In this document: positions 40,174 to 51,540 of the stretch, piece after piece
Position numbering within the stretch: position 1 is the first letter of the stretch
Layout: each line of letters starts with the position of its first letter
Source: Acidomyces sp. 'richmondensis'
Taxonomy: Eukaryota > Ascomycota > Dothideomycetes > Mycosphaerellales > Teratosphaeriaceae
NCBI GenBank assembly: GCA_003545705.1
Contig: QVLQ01000011.1
Location: 1,086,597 to 1,150,596 of the forward strand
DNA: 64,000 nt
Reading direction: 5' to 3'
The notes under the pieces: generated by a model
What the model saw: the letters and a program-made list of their open reading frames with translations, nothing else
Databases searched by the model: none
What the model was told of the DNA's origin: nothing
Translations under genes and position numbers: made by a program

Positions 40174-43100
40174 AAAATCCTTCAAATAAACGTGAACCGG
40201 AGCTCCTTAGCAACGGAAGGGGCTCTAGAATACGCTAGAGATCTGGATATAGACCTTATAGCAGTTCAAGAGCCTTAGATAACAACTGGCGATAACGGAA
40301 ACGACTACAGAAAAGCGCGCTCTATAACGCACCCGAGCTATAACTGTATAGTACCAAGTCCTACGAGCCCAAGTACGAGGCCCCGAACCCTCCTATACTT
40401 TAGGAGAGACCTAGGACTAGAGCTAGCACAAAAAATCCTTAGAGACTCAGACCTTCAGTCTATAGACATTAGGGATAAGCGGAACCAGCTAACCCTACTA
40501 AATATCTATAATGAAAGGGACATAAATAACATCTGGACATTAGACAGAACACTCTACAAGCTCCCTATACCTAAGAGCACTATACTTCTAGGGGACTTTA
40601 ATATACACCATCCAGTTTGGGAACCTAGTACGGGTAGCCCTAGCCCTAGAGCTCAACTATTTAAAGAGTGGCTAGATAGTAAGGACCTTTACCTATCTAA
40701 CAGGATTGGAGAGGAGACCTTTTTTAGACCACATCTAGAGAGAGGGAGCGTCCTAGACCTTACCTTTACAAGAGGGATCGAGACTATAAACTGGCAAACA
40801 ACTCCAAATATAGGATCAGACCATCTAGGGATTACCTTCACAATAAGGGGGTCTAAGGACTCTAACGGCCTCTATACAACGTCCCTAGGCAACAGATTCA
40901 ATACTAAAAAGGCGGATTGGACACTCTTTAATAAAACCCTTAAAGAGGAAGCTGCTAAGAGCCCCTACCTTAGAGCAGCAATAGTAACAAGCAATATACA
41001 GCCTGAAGAAATGCTAGAAGGAAAAGCACATCCTATATTAGAACACCTAGACAAAGCAGCTTCGGCCCTTACTAAGGCTATTCAGACGGCGTCCACAAAG
41101 AGTATTCCCTTACTGAAGATAAGCCTAAGATCAAAGCCCTGGTGGAACAGCAAACTAAAAGACCTTAGAAAGGCGTATAACAAGGCCTACCGAGCCCTTC
41201 GGCGCTGTTCTAAGCACCTGGAGGATATCCCCGAGAATAACCAGTATAGAGAATCCTATAAGACCTTAAGGAATTCCTACTTCCAAGCAATTAAAGCAGC
41301 TAAACAGAACCACTGGAATAAATTCCTAGAGGGAGAGGACCCTACAACTATATATAAGGCTATGTCCTATACTAAAGATAACCAAAACAGCCTAATACCG
41401 ACAATAAGCGGATAGGATTCCTTTAAAGGCAAGTATGAAGCCCTTAGGAAGGCACTATTCCCAAATCCCCCTACGACTAGTATAACTATACGGTGGAAAA
41501 GGTATAAAGCTAGTCCTAAGTGGGAGTAGCCTAAGCTCTCATCTAAGGAACTTCAAGATGCTTATAGCAATACAGCTATTAAAGGCAAGACACTAGGGCC
41601 AGACTCAATAACACAAGAAATAATTGCGAGGGCATACGCCGCTATTCCCGAGATATTCTACAATATCTATAGCTCGCTATTAGATATAGGAATACATCCA
41701 AGAGCGTGGAAACAAGCTATCGGGGCTATCCTTAAGAAACCAGGGAAACCAGACTATTCCATCCCTAAGGCTTACAGGGTTATCTCCCTCCTGAACTGCC
41801 TAGGGAAGGTAAGCGAGCGGATCCTTGCGAAGCGGTTAGGATACCTCGCTGAGACTACCGACCTTCTACATCCTTCGCAGTTAGGGGGCCGTAAGAAGAA
41901 GTCCGCTATAGATGCAGCGTTTATACTAACGGACGAAGTACAAGCTAATAGGAGTAGAGGCCTTAAAACCTCTACCCTATTCCTCGATATTAAAGGAGCA
42001 TTTGACCACGTAGCTAAGGAACAACTGCTAGGGATCATGCACCAACTGAGACTACCAGCCTCCCTAATACTATGGACTCGGTCATTCCTAAGTGAGAGGA
42101 TGCTCAAATTATCATTTAACGGAAATACGGAAGATACAAAGCCAATCAATATAGGAATACCGCAAGGGAGCCCTATATCGCCAATCCTATTCCTCATCTA
42201 TATAAGGGACTTATTCCCATATTCAGATGGAATTAAACCTATATCCTATATTGACGATATAGCCCTTATTGCGGCTTCATCAAGCCTAAGGAAGAATATC
42301 AAACTGTTAGAGCAAGCTACTCAAACGCTATACACCTTAGGGCAAGAGAACGCTATTGAATTTGACTTAGCGAAAACCGAACTCCTACACTTCACAAAAG
42401 GGAAAGGATCGGATACCCCTATTACCCTACCAAACAACGAGGTTATTCAACCATCGCTAAAACCAGTGCGTTGGCTAGGAATCTAGTTTGACCCCTATCT
42501 AACCTTTAAAGAACACATCCGAATACGAGCATCACAGGCAAGACAAGCATTCTTGAGACTAGAGAGACTAGCTTACACCGGAAGGGGCCTATCCGCTAAA
42601 GCTCTAAGGCAACTATACCGCGCGTGCATTATCAGTATTGCCGACTATGGATCCCCTATATGGTCCAACGGATCAACAGAACAAGCTAAGCCCTTACAGG
42701 CTATCCAAAACGCGGCCACTAAGAAAATCCTAGGAGTTTTTAAGACGGCGCCATCACAACCGTGTGAAGTAGAGGCCAGCCTACTACCACCCTCAACCCG
42801 GCTTACTAGGTCCCGATACCTATACGCCTTACGCTGCCTACAACTACATCAGCAACACCCTATTACGACTCGGATTGAGGCTATTAGAGCATCTAACAGA
42901 TCCGCTAAACCAACACAGCTTCAGAGGCTAATAGAGGACCTAGACTATCTAGATAAAGATGACCTCTGTCACTATATCACCCGGCTTAACCCCCATCATA
43001 ACCCTCCCTGGAAAGAGCCTACAGAACCCCCGAAACCTAGAGGACCTCTAAATGGACAAAGACAGCTCAGCGAGCCCTGGCCGCCTAGAACTACACCTAT

Positions 43101-43626
43101 ACCTACACCTACACCTACTCAAGCTCGAACCTCAGTTATTCGTCTAATTGACAATTGGGCAGTTGCCGATTGGAAAAGGTTACTAGATATATATAAGGCA
43201 AAACAGATATCAGATCCTAAGGGCAACCCGCTAAGCTACAGCCGACTCTACGATTGGAAGCTAACCCTACAGCCTTCTTTAGGACCTCAGGGAGTAAGCC
43301 GTCAGGTTAATAGCGCCTTCTTCCAGCTTAAGCTAGGGCATGGATACATTAAAGGATACTTAAATAAGCTTGGACATACAGAGAATGACTTGTGTAGGTG
43401 CTTAAGGAAAGAGACACCTAGACACCTACTACTAGAATGCAGGTTATATAAGGAGGAGCGGAAGGAGTTTGACGCTCTCAACGTCAAACCGCTAACACTT
43501 CCCCTACTACTACATACTAGAAAAGGCGGAAAGCTTACGCGTCACTTTATAGATGCAACTAGGATAGCTACTAGGGGTTGGCACCTCAGCAGGCTACCTA
43601 GGGAAGAAGAGGAGGATACAGATTGA
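40156..43626 (+). pseudogene. LINE B ORF2 (APE endonuclease, reverse transcriptase, Cys/His tail), four TAG stops
   Basis: 1157 codons in one frame. The ATG overlaps the ORF1 end by about 20 nt. Endonuclease: QINVNRSSLATEGALEYA, IAVQEP(stop), ILLGDFNIHHPVWEP, GSVLDLTFTRG, GSDHLGITFTI. RT: GPDSITQEIIARA, ILKKPGKPDYS...YRVISLLNCLGKV, QLGGRKKKSAIDAAF, FLDIKGAFDHVAKEQL, IPQGSPISPILFLIYI and the YIDDIALI active site (about 42250). C-terminal motif CRCLRKETPRHLLLEC at about 43395. The four stops are TAG at Trp or Gln positions. The last third (42553-43624) is open for 357 codons. Confidence 0.87.
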
Positions 43627-43789
43627 TTGCGCTCCGCGCCCCTAGGGCTCTTAAGCCCCACAATTTCCTTATCTACATTTGGCGTTATAAAATGGGAAAA
43701 ATATAAACCGCTCTAGAATGAGCCGTCTTTCATAGTCATAGACTTCTATAGGACGTTAAATGGAATAATCAATCAATCAATCTAAAGCT

Positions 43790-46700
43790 TACGTACCCGG
43801 CTATACTAGAAGCTTCTTAAACACTATAATTAGCGACAATAGCTATAGACCGGTTGCTTTCTAGCCGCTTAGGATATTCGATGATCTAAAAGCTTGCTCC
43901 CTTACGTAGATGTACATTGATGTCTATTCAATACGTAGAATACGGCTAGAGTCGAGTCGTAAAGCTGCGTCGGTCTCTGCAGCTAGCGTACGCTTAAGCG
44001 GTGAGAACACACTTACGTTAAGCGGCTGAAGAATATGCGATGTATATAGCAGTAAGATAAGAAGGTTAATTGTATGCTCCATATAGTACGCAATCACATT
44101 CGCAGTAATATAGCTACTATAGCCGTCTATAATCAAAAGTCGTCGCTAAGCCGGGTCGGCTAGTTTAGTTAACGGCTCAAAAACAGTAGTTAGCTACTCG
44201 TATATATAACTATTAGACGTCCAGCTACTATTGCTTATTGAGAATCTCCAATCAGGTAGCGTATCTTACGGGATCTAAGCTATATTAGTATATTTTGCCT
44301 TAAAAATGATCAGTAGTAGGATTGCGACGCCCGCAGCGCTAATATATTCAATTGCAGTAATCCACTCTTGCCGGCCACTAATCACCTTCTAGCTTAAATC
44401 CTTACGAACATTAACTAGTACTCTCGATAATTGACTGGTTCCAATAGCGACCCCAGACTCGTCCATATTGTAGATACAATCTGGAGTGTAGTAATGCTGA
44501 ATATAAAGCTTAGTTACAGCGTCAAACTACATCTTTATAATAATAATAAAGTCTTGCATTGCTGATCTATTCCTGTCTAGGATAAGCAGCTATCACTGAA
44601 TTTTGTTATCAGAAGGTAAAAGCCTAAGCACAAAACCCTTCTCATCTTTTGTTTATCTTAGGTGCCAATCCAACTTTTGCTTTTGTCTTCCTGTTGGACA
44701 TTAAAAGGAGCTCTGGAGCTCCCAGCCTCTCACCTAGTCCCTTCCATCTGTCCCCCTCCCTTCTCTCTCCTTTTCCTCATCCTTTGCCAGGGAGAATTGG
44801 TCCAGAACTGCTTCTTGGATCATCTATCTTGCTACTGCTATAAGGCCCCTCTTAGTGTTTGCTAGGTCCTTCCAGTTTGATGTTCCTGCCTCTCTGAACA
44901 GTCTTTCCCTTACGTGCTGTCTCTCAGGGCAGAAGATTAGGATGTGCTTCACTGTTTGTGCTCTATATCCACAGGTGCATTCAGGTCTGGCTCCTGGGAC
45001 CCTCCTTTTGGTCAGATAGGCTCCTAGGCCTATGTGTTCGGTCCTGATTAGGGTGGCCATTGTGCTTTGTGGCCTAGTCCAGCCTTTGTGTAGCCTTAGT
45101 CCTCCTCCTCTTCTTAGTGTAGTCTATGCTGCTAATATTTCCTGTCCGACTTGGGCTTGTTGTTTTCTCTGTCTTTCTTGGTCCTACCTCTTATCCCATT
45201 GTTCCTGTAGCCACCAGTCTTTCTTCCTATTTCTCCCACTATTTAAGTGTCCTTGGCTTCTTTGTGTCTCTATTAGCTTGTTCCATCTCTCCTTCCTTGT
45301 TATCCCTGTTTGGGCTCTTGGAATCTTTTTCTTCCCTTTCTTGTATAGCTGGGCTATTTGATTGCATTTCTCTTTAATGTATTGGGTGGCTGGGGCGTCT
45401 TGGGTCTTCTGAGCATGTTGTCTTGCTAGTTCTTAGGTGTATAGTGCTAGAGGGGGGATGTCTGCTTCATTTTGGAGAACCGCTTCTGGTACACTTTTGT
45501 AGGCACCTGTAATATGCCTTAGGGCCTAGTTCTGGATCTTCTCTAGGGCTTTTGTTTGCCTAGAGCTGGAGCCTATATCCTTTGTTGATTGGGTCCACGC
45601 TAGGCATCCATATATTATTACTGGTCTCACTACCGCTGTATAGAGGTGTCTAGCTTTCTGGAATGTAGCTCCCTAGGTGGATTTGCACAGCCTCTGGAGA
45701 GACTGCAACTGGTTCTGACCTTTCTTAGCTGCTTTCTTTATGTAAGGGCCCTATTGAAGCTTTGTATCTATCCAGACTCCTAGGAGCCTTAGGGATGGGA
45801 TTGGTCCTGCCTAGAAACCTTGGATGTCTACTGTAGCTTGTAAGTTGTGTCTTTTGCGGCTTCGTGTGAAGTGGATAAGCTGGTACTTCTATGGGGCAAA
45901 GGCTGCCCCATGTTGGGCTACCCACCTGAGGCACTTAGTATGTGCCACTTCTAGCCTTTGGCAATTTTCTTCGGTTGTCTTTCCAAAGGTTAGGATATTG
46001 GTGTTATCTACAAACCCTAGCGCCGTCGTAGGCCCTTCTTCTAGTGTTGGTAGGAGTGTTGAGGAAAATAGAAGGAAGAGAATAGGTGACAAGGTAGAAC
46101 CTTGGGGTATTCCAGTAGGTTGCGGTCTGACCTGGTCTTTATAATCTCCTAGCTTAAGGTATGTAGTCCTGTCCTAGAGGAAGGACTGAACAAATCCTGT
46201 AATTGTTGGGGGAAATCCCTTCATCTTTAAGTTGTGGATAAGTCTTTGGTAGGATACATTGTCAAATGCCCCTGATATGTCTAGACACAACATTGAAGCT
46301 ACCATTTTTGGGTTGTTCTCCTAGATAGTGTAGACTTGTTCTGTAACAAACTCTATTGCTAAGAGGGTGGATCTTCCTGGTCTTGCCCCCATTTGGGAAT
46401 CTAGCAGGAGCTTCCTCTGTTCTGCTTCTTTTGATATCCTCTTGGCTACCGCTGCTTCCAGAACCTTTGCGAGTGTATTAAGTAGGGCTATAGGTCTGTA
46501 TGCTCCAGCCTTTGTGTAGTCTAGCTTCTGTAGTTTTCTAAGAACTACTGTGATGGAGTGTTTAAAGGGGTTTGGATGGTGCTGTTTCTAGAGGCATGAT
46601 GTAAAGAGCCTGGCCAGGGTTGGAGCTAGAGTATGCCTACACGCTTTTAGGAAGGTGTTCGGAATCCCGTCTGGTCCTAGGGCTTTGTTTGGTAGGAGCC

Positions 46701-49700
46701 TTTTTAGGATTCCTAGGATCTCCTCTTCTGTAACCTCGGGGCTTACTGGGAATAGCTCAGGATATCTTGTCCCTTAAAGGTCTAATAGGTCTGCTGGCTT
46801 TGGCTCTAAGAAGAAGTGTCCTGCTAGTAGGTCTGCTTTCCCTTTGTATGTAGTTACTTCTTCACCCTAACTGTTGGTCATTGTTAGGAATTGCGGTAGG
46901 GTGGTCTACTAGTCTGCTTTGTCCCTTACCTACTTTGCCAACTTCCATATCTTTTGTTCTTTGCCTATATTTTCTGTAACAAGCCTTCTTTAAGCAAGGT
47001 TGGTATCCCTTCTGATCTGCTTGCCTTTGGCCTTAGACGAGGCTAGGTATGCCTAGAGACTTGCTTCTGTTCTGTCTTGTCCCTATATCCTCCTAAGTCT
47101 CCTTGTCTGTTTAACCAGTCTTTAGCTTTCCTCTGTCTATGTTATCCTAGCAAAGCTGGATAGTTTGGCTTTTAGGACTATCTATTCAATAGTTTGTTGG
47201 ATAATTTCCTAGGTCCGTTGTGTAGCCCTATCTATCTCCTCTGTTGTCTCTAGTGGATCTGAGGTGAGGGTATCTAATCTTCCCTAGAGCGTTGTGCTTA
47301 TAGCCTTCCAATCTGCCCTCTTCTATTGTGGTCTTGCCTGTTGGGGTTCTTTCTTTATCTTTACCGTTTAGAACGTAGTTTAGATTGGTTTGTAGTCTAA
47401 TCCAGTCTCAAGATCCTCCCTTATCCTGCATTGGATTATGCTTTCTCTTATTAGTTCTGAGCTAAAGGTGAGGTCCAGGGTCTAACAGCTTCTTAAGTTT
47501 TCCTATGTGATTGTCCCTGGTTCAGTGAGGAGGTAGAGTCTCTTTTCCTCAATTATCTCGATAAGGGCGTTAGCTGCCCTATATTGAGTTTGGGTTAGGT
47601 TTCCTCCCTATTTGGGGTGGTGGAGGTTGAAATCTCCAAGGAGGATATGCTCCACTTCTCTAGAGTTCTGGATTGCTTTCTGGATAAGCGGTAGAGTTCC
47701 TAGCCCCTAGTCTGTATATAGTCTGTGGGGGTTATAACAGTTGTAGATGTGAATTGTTAGGCCTTCTGTTTGTATCTTAAGGGTTGCTAGGTCTCCAGAG
47801 TAAAATATAGCTTCCTAGCTTGTAGTGACTATCTCCTTAGTTACATACATTGCTATCCTTAGGTAAGGGTAGTTAGGCAAGATTGTATAGTAACCTAGGT
47901 GATTAACTATGTTTCCAGTTCTGGGGTTTATCTATAGTTCTTGTATTGCTATGATGTAGTGCTCTTCTGCTCTCATTTGTTAGAGGAAGGGGGTTTGGAT
48001 TTTGTAGCTACTATAGTTAGTGTTGTACTGTATTATTGTGATCTCTATTAGGCTACTGTCCATTGTTGGCTTGATACTATAGTCTAATCTCCTGAGATGT
48101 TTCATCCTCTTCTACCTCAGTGTCCTGTCCTTTCTGTAGGCTATATAGATTCTGGGATTGGGGGAAGCTAAGCTTGTTCTGCCCTAGGTTTGTCCCTGCT
48201 TTCCGAATGCTTATAGTCCTAATAGGTCTGCCTAGTGGTTTTCTTATACTGCTCTGTACTGTTGTCGTAGTGTCTTGGTTGTCATTTGCCTGGTTTCTTC
48301 TCTTTCGTAGGTTAGAGATTGTAGTCTATTCTTCTAGTTGGTTATTTAGCTAAGGCATTGTTGTGTTCTCCTATTTCCTAGTTATTAAGGCTTAGAAGGA
48401 TCTTGCTTTAATTTTAGCTGCCTATTTGATCTTACATATTGATACCTATAATAGGTAGTTTCCTTTGCAATTGCTGCACTTGCTGATTGTGCTCTAGCAG
48501 GTGTCTGTCCTGTAGTCTCCCGAGCATTTCCTATAGACAGTCTTTGCCCTACAGTGTTTAGCAATGTGGCTGAAGAGGCCGCAGTTCAGGCATTGGGTTG
48601 CTCTTTGTTGTAGGTGGAATTCCTCTGCTATCAGGAGTGTTCTATTGTAGATCAGTCCTTTCCTCACCAACTCTCTTACCTGTTGTGCACTTTGGACAGA
48701 GAGGATAAGAGATGAATAGGTTTTTCCCTCTCTTGCCTTTTAGCTTTTTAACCAGGATGCCCTCATTATCTTTATATTAGGGTGTAGCCTTCCATTTTCT
48801 TCTTGGATCTTTTAGATAGCCTATATCTGGGCCGGGTTTATGCCCACTATCCTTACTCCGTGTACAATTACCTAGAATTGGGGTATACTTAGGCATGCTG
48901 AGGGGTATTGTTCCTGAATCCACCTCTGGTCTTCAAGCAATCTGGCCTTTGCAGCTCCTGATTCTGCGAAAATTCTGATGTCCCTACTCTCCAATTTTTT
49001 TACTGCTATTACCTAGGGGTTATTTAGCTCCTCTAGGATTTGTTTGTTGGTCTTTCCCCTTATCTTGGTTCTGTCTTCTTCTCTTTCTATCCTTATACTA
49101 AGGGTGTTGCTCTCAATAGGGGTTGGAGGGGGTCTGGCCGCTTTAGGTTGGTGTTGGGCAGCTATCTGGGCCCAAGTGTTTGAAGGAGGTGTAGTCTGTT
49201 GTTTTTTAAGTGTGCTCTGGATGTCTACAAGCGCTTCGGAGATAGTCTGGTCCTGAGCCTGATAAGACAGGCAGGTGTAGGCCCTTTGGAGGAGGGGTAG
49301 GAGGAACTGGACTTCGGGAACTTTGCTTGCTTAGTGAGTAGCTAGGGCTGTCTGGATATCATCAGTAAGGGTGAGTATGTTCTTTTGTATAGCTGCTTTC
49401 CCTGTCTGCTTAATTGGCTTTGTGGTGTAGCTTCTAGGCCCTCTGTTTTGGAGATAGGGGTCATTGTGGCAGCCCTTGGGATGGAGGGTGGCAGTCTCCA
49501 TCCTTTGGACTTCCACTTTACGTTATAACGCAATTAATAGAGAGACTATGCTAACATTAAATAGCACGACTTGGACATGACCGAAATGAGGCTCGATATA
49601 GAGAGACGTCGAACAGTACTACATCTTTATAGTACCTATATTAATCGTACTATATCGTACGCTTTCAATCTAACGAGTCTAGATACCTTGGATCTCTAAA

Positions 49701-50085
49701 TACCGTATACGGAAGCGATTAATCTAGTACTTACCGATAGGTCGTAAAGTTAAGGATGGTAACTGTAACAGCTAGAAGCGGGCCCGACGGACTTCTTTAG
49801 CCATTTCTACAACCAGCTTAGGTGATGCTGGAAATCCAGTGCGACAAAGTCGTGATATCCATCGTACTAATGTCTTTTCTTCAGTGCTTGAGAGGATCTA
49901 AGCAGATTCGTAGGCGTATGATCGTGAAGGAGTTCCAGTAAGGCAGGCTCGCAGAGTAGAAGCTAGTATAGAGAATGCGAGAGCAGCCGCGCGAACGGAT
50001 TTGTATTCTTGTTTTTGATACGCAGTAATAGCCGCCTGGATATTAGCTTCAATTTCAGCTGCTTGCTTTGATGAACGGCCCATTT
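43790..50085 (-). pseudogene. Decayed second pogo/Fot1-type transposase, split by LINE A copy 4
   Basis: The C-terminal two thirds lies at 43790-44539 and the N-terminal part at 49618-50083. On the minus strand it starts MGRSSKQAAEIEANIQAAITAYQKQEYKSVRAAALAF, matching the HTH of the intact element. It continues with the catalytic core, seen as MIIDGYSSYITANVI and LQPLNVSVFSPLKRTLAAETD (43924-44136), where the third catalytic Asp is now Asn. Stops and substitutions are numerous. The insertion of LINE A copy 4 duplicated ACTACATCTTTATA in the middle of the gene. The inverted repeats were not found, so the ends are lost or too changed. Confidence 0.82.
44540..49617 (-). mobile_element. LINE family A copy 4, full length, RIP-damaged
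   Basis: 5078 bp flanked by the 14-bp duplication ACTACATCTTTATA (44526-44539 and 49618-49631), with the TAATAATAA-type 3' tail at 44540. ORF1 lies at 49516 downward with the zinc-knuckle part near 48500-48650. ORF2 follows from about 48062. The RT FVDN(for D)TNIL site is at about 46010 and the C-terminal cysteine motif in 45060-44824. Stops are frequent, and one RT catalytic Asp appears changed to Asn (FVDNTNIL), a G-to-A effect. About 100 bp of extra 5' sequence lie between the ORF1 start and the duplication. Confidence 0.9.
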
Positions 50086-50260
50086 TTGAATGTGTAGTGA
50101 TAGATCAAATGTGGTCGGTTTGCAATTTGTGCGCAGCTTCCGCGCGTGCGCAGCTTCCCCGCGGTTTACGTTACTCTTTATCCTTAGTAAAGGAGTACCT
50201 TAAGTTTAAGGCCTCTTACCCCAATAAAGATAGGCTAGTTACTCTTACGGAGGATAACTA
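50086..50260. other. Short segment upstream of the decayed transposase, nothing recognised
   Basis: Contains two close copies of GCGCAGCTTCC (about 50132 and 50147). These could be a remnant of the transposon end, but no inverted partner is seen. The following bases grade into a copia relic. Confidence 0.35.
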
Positions 50261-50480
50261 TGCTGCTCTATTACTTATATAAGATGCTTATATTATAGAC
50301 CGGTTAAAACATATTGATATTGCTTTCTATTGTATTAGAATACTCTAGAAAAGAAGGAGGATCTTAGTTAAGTTTGTAAGAACTTCTAATATAGTTGCTA
50401 ATAGTCTAATAAAGCCTAAGACTAGACTAGTATTTCAAAGGTTTATACAACAACTTAGAGTAGTAGAGTTAAATATCTGA
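50260..50480 (+). pseudogene. C-terminal relic of a second copia family
   Basis: The translation shows RLKHIDIAFYCIRIL, a stop, then VKFVRTSNIVANSLIKPKTRLVFQRF, which follows the end of copia RNase H (KHIDIxxHxxRE...ADxLTKPL). It is a different family from the element at 19037 by sequence. Frame is broken by TAG/TAA. Confidence 0.65.
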
Positions 50481-50491
50481 ACTGATCAGGA

Positions 50492-50950
50492 GTGTTGAGA
50501 GTTAGCAGTTCAGAAGGACAGTGGAGGATGCCTAAGGCATACACTTGATGTCTTGATAAGACAGCTTGTTCCATCCTATTAAGTTAGCTTTCCTTTCTCT
50601 AATTAATCAACTAATTAATTACAGTAGTTCCTGTAATACACTCCAAATCTTACTAGTATTCAAGCTTCCATCGAACTCTGAAGGGTCACCTACTATTTAA
50701 CAGCTAAAGCTGTTGGAAAGGGAGTATTCAAGATGTCTAGGCCTGCTTGATTCTTTTTGACTACAAGGAAATTATCCAGTCTTATATATTCCCTTCTTAA
50801 ACTCCTAGGGCAATCTGATTTCTATCCTGATTTCCAATTACTTAATTCTAGGTCGTTCTAGACCTATCAAAACCATCTAGACCTTTTGGCATAGGTCCTT
50901 CTAGGCCTTTCAACAAAAGCTATTGTACGAGACCCTGGTGCAATGTGGGA
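50492..50950 (+). repeat. Putative LTR of the second copia family, hosting a solo LTR
   Basis: Begins TGTTGAGAGTTAGCAG a few bases after the copia RNase H relic, the expected place for a 3' LTR. Part of it (about 50590-50690) matches 14213-14320 in inverted orientation. It is interrupted by the solo LTR at 50711-50915. The right edge cannot be fixed. Confidence 0.5.
50711..50915 (-). repeat. Solo LTR of the copia family at 19037, with target duplication
   Basis: 205 bp from TGTTGGAAAG to CTTTCAACA, the reverse complement of the copia LTR with very few differences. It is flanked by AAAGC on both sides (50706-50710 and 50916-50920). A lone LTR with a duplication is the trace of recombination between the two LTRs of a former full element. 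Confidence 0.93.
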
Positions 50951-51540
50951 ACAGATATAGGCTTAGGGTTATGCAATCAAATTTACATTATTGTAGTATG
51001 TAGAATAATTATTATGATTTGAGCATAAGTTGTCCTCAACCCAAATGAGGCGCATAACAATCCCAGGTCTAATCGATTGATTGATTGATTGATAGGCTAG
51101 TCGGCTTCTAATGCAGGACTTCCGCTTTAGAGCTAAGGCAACATAGAGATCCGGCACATCCCTAATTAGCTGCCCCGGGGCAAGGGCTTTAGTGGCGGAC
51201 TGTATGAAAGAAGATACGCCGCCGACGTTCACTTAGCCGGTTGATTAACAAGAGGCATGTTTGAACATTGAGCGGGCTGATCTGAAACGGGCTTTGCCGG
51301 AGAATGTTATTTTGCACATTGCCGAGAGATAAAGGAGGCCGCTGCATAGCCTTCTGATTATGATCCGTAGACGCAAAATTAGAATCAGTTTTTCACCTTC
51401 AACAAATTTTCCTCCATCCTCGAAAGAGCATCTTCGAAGGGCAATAGTTCTTTCTTCACCTTATATCGTGATGATCTTGCTAGGTAGGCTACAGTACAGG
51501 GTCTCGTCACCGTTCGCGATTTGAAGCCTAATATTTCGCA
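50916..51540. other. Region with an AATC-tail-like repeat, no recognised gene
   Basis: Contains GATTGATTGATTGATTG at about 51073-51091, like the AATC tail of LINE B in reverse. To its right a minus-strand frame reads VGGVSSFIQSATKALAPGQLIRDVPDLYVALALKRK. This could be the end of another, unidentified LINE, but it matches neither family A nor B here. Confidence 0.4.

Larger units (their letters stand above)
38791..43785 (+). mobile_element. LINE family B copy 1, near full length, lightly mutated
   Basis: Starts at GGAAATGGAGATTGACAG fused to the gypsy LTR, has ORF1 (38797) and ORF2 (40156-43626), a 3' UTR, and ends in AATCAATCAATCAATC. Compared with copy 2 it has few stops: a TGA late in ORF1 and TAGs in ORF2 at about 40276, 41413, 41527 and 42484. 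The flanks do not show a target duplication; the right side is a decayed pogo-like element. Family B differs from family A in RT sequence (YIDD against FVDD) and tail type. Confidence 0.9.

Noticed and set aside
50969..51232. 87-codon minus-strand frame next to the GATT repeat
   Set aside because: May be the end of an unknown LINE, but I could not match it to family A, family B or a known domain, so I do not call a gene.
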